In this document: in pieces, positions 14,003 to 23,387 of the stretch
Position numbering within the stretch: the first letter of the stretch is position 1
How the letters are laid out: each line of letters opens with the position of its first letter
NCBI RefSeq assembly: GCF_047495875.1
Contig: NC_092467.1
Span: forward strand, 12,799,566 to 12,863,565
DNA length: 64,000 nucleotides
Reading direction: 5' to 3'
From: Pithys albifrons albifrons
Lineage: Eukaryota > Chordata > Aves > Passeriformes > Thamnophilidae
Position numbers and translations under genes: made by a program
The notes under the pieces: model-generated
The model's input: the letters and a program-made list of their open reading frames with translations, nothing else
What the model was told of the DNA's origin: nothing
The model's database searches: none

Positions 14003-15916
14003 CCCCCGTTGTTCCTCCTTTACTTCTCACGTGAGGATTCTCGTGTTCTTCTGCATCTTATAGGCTTAATCTGTAAGGCAGCTGCAGCTGTAGCCTTATG
14101 TTGTTCCCCAAGCACACTTTCATCCCACATCACAGCATTAATGACCTCTCAAAGTCAAATGTTTTCAGGAGTTCTGGCACCCTTTTTAATGCTTAGACTT
14201 AATCAAAATGTTTTTTGTCTGGTTGATTGTTTTAAGTTTGAAATTATTATTCAAAGTAGAGAACGGACTGATAACAAAGGCCTTCAGAAACTTAAAAGAA
14301 TTAAAAGGGGAACTGCTGCAATGTTTATCTGCACTAAAAGAAAGAAACAAGTTTTGCTGGGTAGTTTTGGGGTTTTTTTCATTGAGAGTACAAATTTTCA
14401 TATTACATGATGAGTTTAGTAAACATTACTGAGAGCTAAATCACAGTTATCACAATTCAGAAGAATAAGACCATATTATGTAGGGCACATGGCTTTTATT
14501 TGTTTTTAAACAGTGGCTGCTTGAAACTGCTCGTAGGTTTACAGTGTCAAAGCCATGTCAGCAGAGATGGATTAGTGGGCAGAGCGCAAGTGGTGCAGTC
14601 AAAGGTTCATAGTGAATGTAATTTATTCATGTATCTCTGCAATTTATCACGTGGCTATTACCACAACGTATGTGGGAAGCAGCTGCATGTGTGCAAATAA
14701 TGCCCTAAATGTATGTGTGGTTGGATCTGAACTCCTTACAGAACCATAGTGGTGGAAAATGATGCCACAAGGCATTTAAAAGCAAATTTCCTTCCTGTGG
14801 GGATGCTGTCACCCAGCAATGATGATTTGTACACAGGCAAATAAATATCTTGTAGACTTCTCAGTTATCATAACCTCAATTACCAGAACTCATTGGTTTT
14901 TCAAATCTAAATTATGTAGGTAATGTGATGTATGTCTCCGGTGCTGTATTAACAGATATAAGTATATATGTTTTGTATCTCAAACTTGTATTTTCTAGTT
15001 GAGGAACACTGTATTTTCCACTCAGTATTTAATAGAAATATTCACTGACAAATAAAATGAATACTTTGTTTGTGAGGAGAAAGAAGTTAAAGATCTCCTT
15101 GAACTCAAATGACCTCTCACAGCATGATTTATCAAACACTTGGAAGCAGCACAGCTGTAAAAGATTGATATACATACATATATAGTGCCTGGCTGTTTTT
15201 TCATACCTGTACAATTATTTACTAAGCCAAACATTTCCAAACTTTGTCTCTAAATTTAGGACCATCTAAATTAAGAAGCTTGACTTTCAGTTTGCTTTAA
15301 TGCCTACAGGTTCAGTTAAGAAGGCTGTGAGCAGCTGGTAGAGCTGGTCCCCACTTGCAGGTGTTTTTTGCTGCAGTGTCCACATGCACAGGTCTGGACT
15401 GGCTGTGTGCAGTAGCGAGGCTCCAGCAATGATGCCTGCGGCTGCACAGGCTAGCTGGGAAAACTTCACCAGTTTAGATCCTTCCACCACTTTTTAAGCT
15501 TCAACAGTTTGAGTTCAATTTGTCTCATTGTTTGGAAATTGATCTTAATTCTACCATGCTATGATGCTTTAAACTGATTGTATTGGAATCAGTTCACTCA
15601 AGCCTTTCTTGATCCACGCAAAGACAACCCCAGTTACAGGTTAGTGCACTAGGAGTTTTGTGCTGCTTTCTTTTGATACATTAAAAATTGACCTCAAGAG
15701 ACACCGAATTCAGACAAACCCAAGTTAGGTCCTCATAAGTAGAACATTTCATTGCCCAGCTCAATGTACTGCTCAGAATTTTGCTCAGCAGAACTTTTCA
15801 CATTTTGGAATATGATGCAGATTTTCTTAGAGAATTTCATGTGTGCTTCAGGGTTTACATTTTGAAGCCATTTATCACAAATATATACCCACTAATTATG
15901 CAAAATGAAAAGCTTG

Positions 15917-15922
15917 CCTTAC
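15917..15922 (-). promoter_or_regulatory. NTNG1: Splice donor of NTNG1 exon 2
   Basis: On the minus strand the coding sequence ends at codon Met82 and is followed by GTAAGG, a good 5' splice site in phase 0. Netrin-G1 similarity stops exactly here, and the read-through frame ends after eight unrelated residues. The next exon in the family should begin with the Gly-Asn-Pro-Tyr segment; no such frame lies in the remaining 15.9 kb. Confidence 0.9.
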
Positions 15923-16168
15923 CATTGCACAGAAAGTCTCAGGAGGATCGCCACATGTTATGTCTGGGGGATCCAGAGTCACTTTTACATATTTGATCAT
16001 GTCTCTGGCTTCTGGCTGGCAGGCCATGTAATCCCATACTTTTCCTTCTTCTGTGTAAATCTGAGTCTTACACACGTCATAGTGTCCCCACACAGAAGGG
16101 TAGTGCTGCATCATGGAGGATACAGTAACCCAGAGGGTGTGAAGTGACAGGAATCTTGACAAATACAT
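15923..16168 (-). CDS. NTNG1: Netrin-G1, first coding exon (residues 1-82, partial gene)
   Basis: This exon encodes the N-terminus of netrin-G1, a GPI-anchored member of the netrin/laminin family. It acts at the neuronal surface and binds the NGL-1 (LRRC4C) receptor in axon and synapse patterning. Residues 1 to about 28 form a signal peptide with a hydrophobic core (FLSLHTLWVTVSS). The laminin N-terminal (domain VI) begins at about VWGHYDVCKTQIYTEEGKVW, with cysteines at 33, 50, 72 and 80 and the family motif DPPDITCGDPPETFCAM at 66-82. It matches vertebrate netrin-G1 as I remember it; netrin-G2 diverges through the signal peptide and first 60 residues. The frame continues as VRQAFHFA and then a stop, which is intron: ATG is followed directly by GTAAGG. 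Eighty-two codons is the same length I recall for the human exon. The start is the ATG aligned with human Met1, with G at -3. The remaining exons are outside the window. Confidence 0.96.
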
Positions 16169-16233
16169 TTCTAAATCCTTTTATGTCACCTTCGCAAGGA
16201 TGCTTAGTGCTGGCGTAATGTGCAGTGTATAGA

Positions 16234-16251
16234 TTATACGTACGTATACAT
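16234..16251 (-). CDS. 5-codon minimal upstream ORF (MYTYV)
   Basis: An ATG at 16,251-16,249 on the minus strand opens a frame of five codons followed by TAA, 66 bases after which the netrin-G1 start codon appears. The ORF coincides with two overlapping self-complementary sequences. It would fit a reinitiation-type uORF, but this is inference only. Confidence 0.3.
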   Translation of the reverse strand: MYTYV

Positions 16252-16256
16252 GTATA
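16235..16256. repeat. Two overlapping perfect palindromes in predicted 5' UTR
   Basis: TATACGTACGTATA (16,235-16,248) and TATACATGTATA (16,245-16,256) are each perfectly self-complementary and share four bases. In RNA either could form a very short hairpin or pair between molecules; in DNA they may be dimeric protein sites. An alternating pyrimidine-purine TA-rich tract could also produce them by chance. Confidence 0.7.
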
Positions 16257-16391
16257 TATTTATAAAACAGGTTCCAATTCAAATGTGAAGCAATAGGATA
16301 GGATGTTTGTTTCACTATGTTAAAGACTTTGGTAGAAGCACCCAGGCCCTGATGACAGCCTTTCACAGCAATGCAGCACTTGTTCTTTGTC

Positions 16392-16595
16392 TTATAACTT
16401 ATCTGTCAGGGCTTCTTGTAAAAGATGTCCAATAGCAGATAATAATTTGCGAAGTTGCAGGTCTTCAGCTACACTGTCGATAACCCTGAGTGATCCTTCG
16501 TGTTCAGGGCTCGCAGGGGGGATGCCCAGACACACTGATAAATCAGTATCCGAAGCAAAAGGATGAGTGTCTACAGGCTGGTGTCTGTTTCCCAT
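16392..16595 (-). CDS. 67-codon upstream ORF in predicted NTNG1 leader
   Basis: An ATG frame on the minus strand runs from MGNRHQPVDTHPF to a C-terminus of LRKLLSAIGHLLQEALTDKL and ends at TAA. The last 30 or so residues look like an amphipathic, acidic/leucine-rich helix; there is no signal peptide and no known domain that I recognise. It ends about 220 bases before the netrin-G1 start codon, in the same predicted exon. It could be a regulatory uORF, a microprotein, or a chance frame. Its favour comes from length, CpG retention and position; I cannot test conservation. Confidence 0.35.
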   Translation of the reverse strand: MGNRHQPVDTHPFASDTDLSVCLGIPPASPEHEGSLRVIDSVAEDLQLRKLLSAIGHLLQEALTDKL

Positions 16596-16602
16596 CAATC
16601 AT
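16543..16602 (-). CDS. 19-codon upstream ORF overlapping the 67-codon uORF
   Basis: The first ATG in the predicted exon 2 opens a 19-codon frame (MIDGKQTPACRHSSFCFGY) ending in TGA. It starts 7 bases before the 67-codon uORF start and overlaps it in another frame, so scanning ribosomes would have to choose. No function is inferred beyond possible translational control. Confidence 0.3.
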   Translation of the reverse strand: MIDGKQTPACRHSSFCFGY

Positions 16603-18285
16603 TCTTTTCTTCTGCCACCAGCACCCTTTTAGAAACAATAAAAATTAGTGTTATTGTCCAAGAATCAATGCATGGCAAAATATATGATATGTTGACATTT
16701 TGAAGGTTTGATGCAATATAAAGCAAATTGGTATACTATGGATAACCTTTACCATGGGTGCTGTGCTAGAATGAACAAACTACCAAAATCATTCACGGTA
16801 AGAAGTATTTTGACATGAAAGATTTAACTCTTCTATAACAAAGACAGATTTATAATGTTCCAGGTGAGTTAGAAGTTCCTGCTTCCAAAACTGTATTTTC
16901 ACCCTAGCAAAACTGGAAAGCGAACTAGTGAACTCAAGCATTGCTCAGATGGTGCAGGCAGGCAGGGGAGCAGGCAGCCCAGCACCGCGGGGCAGCAACA
17001 GGAAAGTTCTTTTTTTAAAGTGACACAGAGAGGGGTATCAGGACTACCACATGCTGGTAGTTTCTTGGTAAGCGGAACTCAGCAAGCTCCAAAAGCCTTA
17101 TGCATTACTTAGATTATTTGGTTTTTTTTTAGGAGTAACAAAGACAGAAAGCACAATTTGATTTCCTTGAAATTTCTCATTAGCATTGGCAGAGCTTTGC
17201 TACTTTGTTTTTCCTTTGAACTGTGATTTACTGACCACACTGATAAAGATAATGGTTTATTTGTAACTTATTATGAGGATGCTTCCCCCTCTTATTTTCT
17301 TGGAAACTGAGTGTGGCTGTACCTGAGAACTCAGCATTTATTTCGTAGCAGGTATCTTCAGAAAGCAACCAGAAATTCCCTCAGTTTGTAGCACCTCATT
17401 CATACTACTAGAGCCATAAAATGCTAGAATGTTATCATGACAACTTAAATTATGTATTTGCTAAAAAACACAGGTAAAAATACAAATTTTATGTACTAGG
17501 GAAACTACACAGACAGAGTAAGGGAAAATGGGCAAGGAAAACCAGGGCTAGGAACTCCAATGTGTTTCTCTCAGTCTGTGCCTGAAGTCAGCTGGTGCCA
17601 CCCGAGGATGGCAGCCAGGGCGCTGAGCTCTCACAGGAGGAGGATTTCAGCCAACTACGGCAGCACCTCCACACTTCCTTTGACTGGATGCTAAAATCTA
17701 AGCAAATCCAAACAGATGTTAAGCAACAACTGTAAGTTGCCACTTTCTGTAGCCTGCTTTACTTCCCAGTTTTAAATTATGCCCAGTGCCATGAACCCTC
17801 GTATACCCCACAAGCACAGGAAGCAGTTTGTGACCTGGTAAGCTCCTTAGCATGTCATGTTGGTAATATGCATTTTCAAAACTTCTCTTCAAAGCTATTC
17901 ACAAACAGCCTCCCTATATTTAAATAATGCTTCATCTTAAACTGAGCTAAACTACAGACACCATGAAATGCCAACAGATGGTTGAATTGTGTTTCCATAG
18001 CAAAGTAATTTACAATAATTGCCGTATGGACGTAAATGCAATTTTCCATTATATTCATTTTATCAAGTGTTATCATACAACCCTCATGTATTTTATCAGA
18101 ATATGCAGTAAATATCTGGATTTTCATGCAATAACAATTCTCAATTAGTTCAAACATATTTAAGCTTCAAATCTGAATTTGACATAAAAGCAGAAATATC
18201 TAAGATCAAATTAAAACTAAATCTTTTTAAGAAGAACACTGTGTAGTACCATTGGTTTTGTAGCAACCTTACACTGATGTGTGGG

Positions 18286-18308
18286 GTTTTTTTTGTTTGT
18301 TTGTTTTC
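18286..18308. repeat. T-rich (TTTG)n simple repeat
   Basis: A T8 run followed by GTTT units in intron 1. Confidence 0.7.
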
Positions 18309-18667
18309 AGTGGGAATGTTTACTTATTATTTTGGAATTCAGTAATTCAGAGAACACTTTTCACATCATTCTAAAGACACTTCATACTCTTCCCCTCTGG
18401 TCCTTTCCCATGTATTTTACTATTCTGAAGGGGAAAAAAATTCCCCAAGACCTCATACCTTAGAACAGTCATAAAAAAGGGAAACAACTACTCTGCTAGG
18501 AAAGGAACCATATTGTTTTAAATTTACGGCAAATCAAATACTCTTTATTGGAGAAGGCTCAGTTATAGCTGGAATAAACAGTAAGTAAATATAACATTTC
18601 TGTGAAGATATAAGATGTAAGTTACTGAATTTAGTTATCCTTAGACTACAAGCTTGTATATTCAGCC

Positions 18668-18679
18668 AAAAAAAAAAAA
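18668..18679. repeat. Poly-A tract (A12)
   Basis: Twelve consecutive A, followed by AC-rich sequence and a second A run; no retroposed body is identifiable next to it. Confidence 0.8.
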
Positions 18680-20519
18680 CAAACCCCAAAAAAAGGTTTG
18701 TTTTCTTTAATATCTTCCTTGCTAGCTCTTCAGTTACCTGTAAGCTTTTATAACTACTGAAACTCAGATCCACTAATAAACAGAACTGGATAGGACTAAA
18801 TAATGTGAAGCAAGGCACTACCTTAACACACTGTGCTAAAATACTTCCCATGTAACGAATTCTCATTAAAGTAAGCCAGTCATAATGATGGTCGTTACAC
18901 AGAATTATAGACTATAACATCGATTGAATTTAGTGCACTGACAAGGAAAAAGTGCAGAGAAGTGCAAGACATGTGAGCATTAGGCAGCTGTAGCAGTGTA
19001 CGAAAGACATTCCTGACAAGAAGCAGCCAATTATAGCTTAAATTTCTGGCATATAACCAGGACTGATTAATAGTTTTCCATTACATTACAGACATATTAT
19101 TAATGTATTAAAAATGTCAAGCTTTGGCAAGAACTAGTATGGCATGGCTCAGTTACTCTGCAATATCTTCTTCTAATGAGCTTCCATTGATACAGAGAAA
19201 GATATTGACCAAAGAACATTAAGGATCATGTGCTGAGCGCTGCTGGGTTTCAGTCTGATGGAGCTATACAATTTGTCTTGCTTATATTTATTCCTGCAGA
19301 GTCACTCATAATATGCATTCTACATTTCAGTGCTCTATTGCTAAGGACATATCTATTTGAATTATTCTGTAAAAAATGTTTATAATAACATTTCTGAAGT
19401 TTACAGCCATACCTAAACCTCTAGCTGTGGGCAACACAAAGCAATGGGTGCTTTTTGTCCCCAGTAATGCCTATGCATTTGACCTTCCAAAAAGGTAATC
19501 AAACAAACCAAGAATAACTAATGCCCTGATCTCCTCCAGCCTGTGGTGCTTTGCTAGTTGCACACCCCTGGTCGTTGGAGGGTCATGGAGGTGACAGAGA
19601 GAGGGATCAACTTCCTTGCTATCTGAGAGCCAGTGAGCGGCAAACTGCTGGAAGGACTTTAGCTAATGTATGCAAAGCCTCCAGAGCACAACACTCCCGA
19701 AGATCTCCTTTGTAGGGCAACAGCAGTATGAACTGCAGGACGTTTTGGGGCTTAAACATTCCCATGTGCAATGTGGAAAACACTGTGAGGCACCTGGGAG
19801 GCTCTGGTGCAGAAGGCCATATCTGCTGCCTCTGCCTTCCCCTCCAAGCGCTACTCCGTCTGCGAAGTGCTGGGCGTTCTGGCCACAGTAAGTATGTTAC
19901 AGCGTTTGAGAAGCACGGCATGCAGCTGACCCCCAGACTATAATCAGCTGTGAGGATGCCCTGAGCACATACATCCCTTTCCACTTGGGGAAGTCACACC
20001 TCACACGACATGTTAATTCTGCAGATGGAGCAGATACCCCCTTTCACAGAACGGATACAATGTATCCCGGCAGAATCAGTGTCAGTGAAAGAACTTCAGA
20101 TCTCATCAGGAGTTGTTGGCAAACACTCCTCCTCTGCCTCCTTCCATCACTGTGAAAATCCACCCCCTTCCCCAAATAACTCCCTCCACACAAACCACAT
20201 CAGCTGGACGCCCTGCACGAGCTCCCTGCCAGGAAGTCACTGTGCAATCCATAGCAGTGGGCTCTGGGCCTCCCTCCTTGGCAAACCAGAGGTACATGGA
20301 GGAGGTAATAAAATAGTAAGAGATCACCTCTCACACTGATCATGCACTGGATCAAGTGCACCCTGCTGCCACGCACGAGTAGGAACGAGAGCCAAAAACC
20401 AGTTATTACAGTGCACGGCAGCCTGAGGAGAACTGGCTAAAATTGCGAAGAAAGGCAAGGAGGGCTGACTGTCACCTCCCAAACCAGCAGCTACAGAACA
20501 GATTTTTGCAAATGGAAAC

Positions 20520-21200
20520 ATGTTTCAATTTGTATCTCTAATGGCTTCAGCAGATGAATGTATCCAATCAAGCCCAAGTAAAAATCTCCTTTGTGACCAC
20601 TCGTTATTAATAATTTAAAGCAGTTTAGACCATAGGAAAGAATGCGTGTTAAAAAACAGAGCTAACCCTCATGCAACTTACATTTAATAAACCTCAAGTG
20701 TTTTATACCATGCTACATCTAGGCAACTCGAGAAACTGGTACATACTCAAATCTACGCCCCTTTATAAATGCAAAATTATTCATCTATGCAAAGAAAAAG
20801 AGAACCTCTATTTCACAATGTAGTACAGATTATTTCTGTCAATACTTGTATGAAATGCAGCATAATAAAACAATTACTTTAGTGTCTTTGGACTCAGATG
20901 CTGTTCCAAACAAAGTTTATGTTCTGTTCTTATCCAGCTTATTTAACTATTTAGCAGAAAAAGATTTCTTTGCCTTGGGAGAAATTTAAAATGTCAATAC
21001 CTATTGGCTGAAGAAAATAAAATACAGCATTCTGCTACCAAAAACCTGGGATGTGGCAATATACAAAAAAATTTCCCACATGCATACAATAAAATTTCCC
21101 GCATTATTTTTTGCTGAGTGACACATCATACTACCATTACTTGCCAGGTATCATCAGCTGTCAGCATATGGAGTAAAAAGCACACCAACTATTTAAATTT
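20520..21200. promoter_or_regulatory. Candidate conserved non-coding block in intron 1
   Basis: A repeat-free AT-rich stretch with motifs common in developmental enhancers: TTATTAATAATTTAAA near 20,605, two TTTCCC(A/G)CAT-like sequences 30 bases apart near 21,073 and 21,103, and an E-box-like CAGCTG near 21,157. This is a pattern-based suggestion only; cross-species alignment decides it. Confidence 0.3.
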
Positions 21201-21344
21201 CAGAGCCATAGTATGTAGCAGGTTTTTTTTTTCCTTAAGAATCTTTATAATTGCGACTTATTGCCTTAAATATCCCTGTACCTAGCATCAATCTAATTCT
21301 GCAAGTATTTCCTCAGGGAATTTAAGTTAGCATTTGGAGCAGTT

Positions 21345-21397
21345 TTATCATTATTATTATTTTTATTATTATTATTTATTATTATTATTACTATTTT
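21345..21397. repeat. (ATT)n trinucleotide microsatellite
   Basis: About 50 bases of imperfect TTA/ATT units, interrupted by two extra T runs, in intron 1. Confidence 0.9.
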
Positions 21398-21747
21398 TCA
21401 CCCTCAATAAGGTAATACACACTCCTTGCACAGTGTATCCAGGTTATAAGGGCTGCCAAGCTCTCAAGTTAGGGTGTAAGCTGGTGACTTTCTAACTGAA
21501 AGTTTTTAGTCTCAAAAATGAATGCCTATCAGTCACTGAGTTTGTTCTGCACTATTGCTATATTTTACATACGTAGCTAGAAAGGTGGTGCCGCTTCTTA
21601 TCAGTGTCAGAGGACTGAGGGTCGATGGCAAAGTTCACAGCTCCATCCGACTATTGCCGCTAACTGCTGGAAACTCTCTGGTGATCATTCTTTCAAGGTC
21701 CAAAAACATGTCAGAAATCAAAGTTTATTTTTTTCCACATAGAAATC

Positions 21748-21800
21748 CAAAAAAAACCCAAAACAAACAACCTCACACCAAAACAACAAAAAAAAAAAAA
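21748..21800. repeat. A-rich low-complexity tract
   Basis: A runs separated by CCC and CAAAC units, ending in A13. It resembles a degraded poly-A or (CAAA)n tail, but no SINE or LINE body is visible before it. Confidence 0.7.
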
Positions 21801-22649
21801 GCCAGGGGAAGTTCTGCTGTGGTTTTATTTCTTTTGACGGGTTTCCCAGGCCACAGCTGCTCATCCTCAACCGCATTGTCCCTAGGCAAGACAGTGATTT
21901 ATTCCCTCTTTAAAAGCACCTCCACAGCTTGTTCCACTCACTGTCTCCGATAACATCTCTGTAGAAGGCTGGTTCCTACCACATCAGATGCGAATATTGA
22001 AAAGTTGATTGCAGAACAATAAAAGTATATTCAGCAGAGGCCAAAAACGCAAGCGCACCAACTTTGAGAGTACAAAAGCATCTGTTTTATCGGGTTCAGC
22101 CGATCTGCGCTGCTCACCGCCATGAGGGAGTTCTTTGGGGGTTCTGTGTGCGTGTGAATGTTTAGGAAAGCCGCCTGCAATTTCCGATGCGAGGGATAAA
22201 CTGTTTCCAGCCTGGGTACCAGCGACCTGCCCGCCGCTCCTTGCCAGTGGGGCAATGCCCTGCGCCGCCGCCCCCGCCTTCTGCCCACCGAGACCGTCGC
22301 TCTCCCTCGGTCCCCGCGCGGGTAAATCCGCGCTGCGAAGCGGGTGCAGCGCGTGGGATGCGCCCCTCCCTCAGGGCCCGCGCCCCTTCAAAGCCCGGCG
22401 CGGCGCAGCCCAGCCCGGTCCGAGCTCCGGCGGAGGAGGCACCGCGCAGGTACCGCCCCGCACCGGCCCCAGCCCCGCCGCGTTCCGCTCCGCGCGGGCG
22501 GCAGGGGGCGCGCGCCCCGCGCCGATCCGCCCTCAGCCGGCGGCCCGATCCCGGCGGGGGCCCCCGCAGAGCCCCAGGCACACACACCGGACCCTTCGCG
22601 CTGCGCTGCCCCTGTGCCCCATCCCGCTCCGGGGCGGTGGGAGAGCGGT

Positions 22650-22655
22650 ACTCAC
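22650..22655 (-). promoter_or_regulatory. NTNG1: Consensus splice donor in the CpG island
   Basis: GTGAGT on the minus strand, preceded by CAGG. It is the best 5' splice site on either strand of the island and points toward NTNG1 exon 2. Confidence 0.65.
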
Positions 22656-22680
22656 CCTGCGGGCTCGGGCTGCCCAAGCC

Positions 22681-22746
22681 TCACCGCGGGGCGGCGCGGA
22701 GCCGCCGCGGCGCCGGGACGCGCTGGGGCTCCCTCGGCGGCGGCAT
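22681..22746 (-). CDS. 21-codon upstream ORF in predicted exon 1
   Basis: The frame starts MPPPREPQRV and ends in TGA 25 bases before the predicted splice donor. It is Pro/Arg-rich, as expected from GC-rich sequence. Its start lies in CTGCCCCTCATG, a 12-mer shared with the other exon 1 uORF. Confidence 0.3.
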   Translation of the reverse strand: MPPPREPQRVPAPRRLRAAPR

Positions 22747-22748
22747 GA

Positions 22749-22769
22749 GGGGCAGCGGGGCGGGCGGGG
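22749..22769 (+). other. G-quadruplex motif
   Basis: Four G runs (4, 4, 3 and 4 Gs) separated by loops of 4, 1 and 1 bases on the plus strand, which is the template strand for NTNG1. The matching C runs would be in the transcript. Short loops favour a stable quadruplex in DNA. Confidence 0.6.
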
Positions 22770-22949
22770 CGCGGTGCTCCTCCCGGGGAAAGTTGCCAGC
22801 GGGTCGCGGCAGGGCCGCCGCTGGCCCCGGGCACTTGTCGGCGTCGAAGTTCGGCGGGGCGCGGGCGGTCGGGCGGCCGCACTCCTCCGGCGCACGGCGG
22901 GGCGGCGGGCGGGCGCTGCCCGCCGGAGCTCCCCGCCCGCCTCCGCCTC

Positions 22950-22994
22950 TCAGGGCGGGGGCGGCCCCGCTCGGGGCGCCGACGGCCGCAGCAT
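22950..22994 (-). CDS. 14-codon upstream ORF in predicted exon 1
   Basis: A short frame, MLRPSAPRAGPPPP, ending in TGA. Its start sits in the same CTGCCCCTCATG context as the 21-codon uORF downstream. Confidence 0.3.
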   Translation of the reverse strand: MLRPSAPRAGPPPP

Positions 22995-23379
22995 GAGGGG
23001 CAGGGCGCGCGGAGCGTGCCCCTGGCCGGGGTTGCGGGGCGGAGGTCTCCGGCGACGCGACCAAACTTCGGGGGGTGGCGGCGGCAGCGCCTCCTCACTT
23101 CGGAGCGACCTCCCCACGACTGCCGGCAAGCGGGGCGGCGGCAGCTACCCCACCTCCGGGCCCGCGCTACGCGCGGCCCTAGCGCTGCCGCCGCGCCCGC
23201 CCCCCCGCCGCCGCGCTCCCCGCCCCGCCGCCCCCGCGGGTGGACCGCCGGCGCCGCCTGCCCCGCAGCGGGGGGGACACCGGGACGGGACCCGCCGCCC
23301 CGGAACGAGCGGAAGCCGCCCAGGAACCGGCAGGGCTGCGGCTGCTGCCTTCGCGCTGGACGAGCCTCTATTTTCCTTA

Positions 23380-23387
23380 ATTTTATA
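23380..23387 (-). promoter_or_regulatory. Minus-strand TATA-like box
   Basis: Within the CpG island an isolated AT-rich islet reads GGTATAAAATTAAGG on the minus strand, a good match to TATAWAAR. It points toward NTNG1 and would place a start site about 30 bases downstream, near 23,355. A TATA box inside a CpG island is a minority arrangement, so initiation may also be dispersed. Confidence 0.45.

Larger units (their letters stand above)
1..15920 (-). other. NTNG1: NTNG1 intron 2 (5' part, continues off the left edge)
   Basis: This is everything downstream of the exon 2 donor on the minus strand. It is AT-rich non-coding sequence with no open frame resembling a netrin-G exon, no recognisable RNA gene and no CR1 copy that I can see. 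It contains short TTTG, CT and AT-rich simple repeats and one CpG-dense patch near 10.1-10.3 kb, listed separately. A slightly GC-richer stretch at 8.7-9.1 kb shows no coding signal. Vertebrate NTNG1 is known for very long introns, in line with a second intron longer than 15.9 kb here. Confidence 0.85.
16169..16625 (-). other. NTNG1: Predicted 5' UTR portion of NTNG1 exon 2
   Basis: This is the stretch upstream of the netrin-G1 start codon on the minus strand. Its upstream limit is set at a plausible acceptor: a T-rich tract (TTTTTATTGTTTCT) followed by AAAAG at 16,630-16,626. A second AG (GGCAG) 14 bases further in is an alternative, which would start the exon at 16,611. The upper part (16,390-16,600) has noticeably more CpG than the flanking intron, consistent with exonic or constrained sequence. 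It holds three upstream ORFs, listed separately. The exact exon boundary is a prediction; transcript reads would settle it. Confidence 0.6.
16626..22655 (-). other. NTNG1: NTNG1 intron 1 (predicted)
   Basis: This is the sequence between the predicted exon 1 donor (GTGAGT, first intron base 22,655) and the predicted exon 2 acceptor. It is non-coding, with no netrin-G frame. It contains an ATT trinucleotide repeat, poly-A stretches and an AT-rich block (20,520-21,200) that reads like conserved regulatory DNA. A GC-richer interval (19.6-20.5 kb) holds overlapping short frames on both strands, none recognisable. The right end passes into the CpG island. Confidence 0.7.
22656..23355 (-). other. 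NTNG1: Predicted non-coding exon 1 of NTNG1
   Basis: The 3' end is set by a strong donor on the minus strand, GCAGG followed by GTGAGTACC, with the first intron base at 22,655. The 5' end is inferred from the TATA-like box and is uncertain by hundreds of bases. Weaker alternative donors (GTGAGG) lie near 22,680 and 23,098. In the netrin-G family exon 1 is non-coding and the start codon is in exon 2, which fits this layout. The exon would carry two short upstream ORFs. Confidence 0.55.

Noticed and set aside
13982..14410. 142-codon plus-strand frame in intron 2.
   Set aside because: No recognisable domain; it begins in a CT microsatellite at a non-ATG codon and runs antisense within the intron.
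14730..14800. Possible minus-strand CR1 tail (ACAGAACCATAGTGGTGG).
   Set aside because: Too short and lacks the GGTTGGAAGGGAC hallmark.
15287..15490. Minus-strand frame of 67 codons with AAAGII-type sequence, faintly like talin helical repeats, just downstream of NTNG1 exon 2.
   Set aside because: It starts at a non-ATG codon (GTG) with a stop two codons upstream, has no convincing splice sites and only a weak compositional resemblance. Treated as chance.
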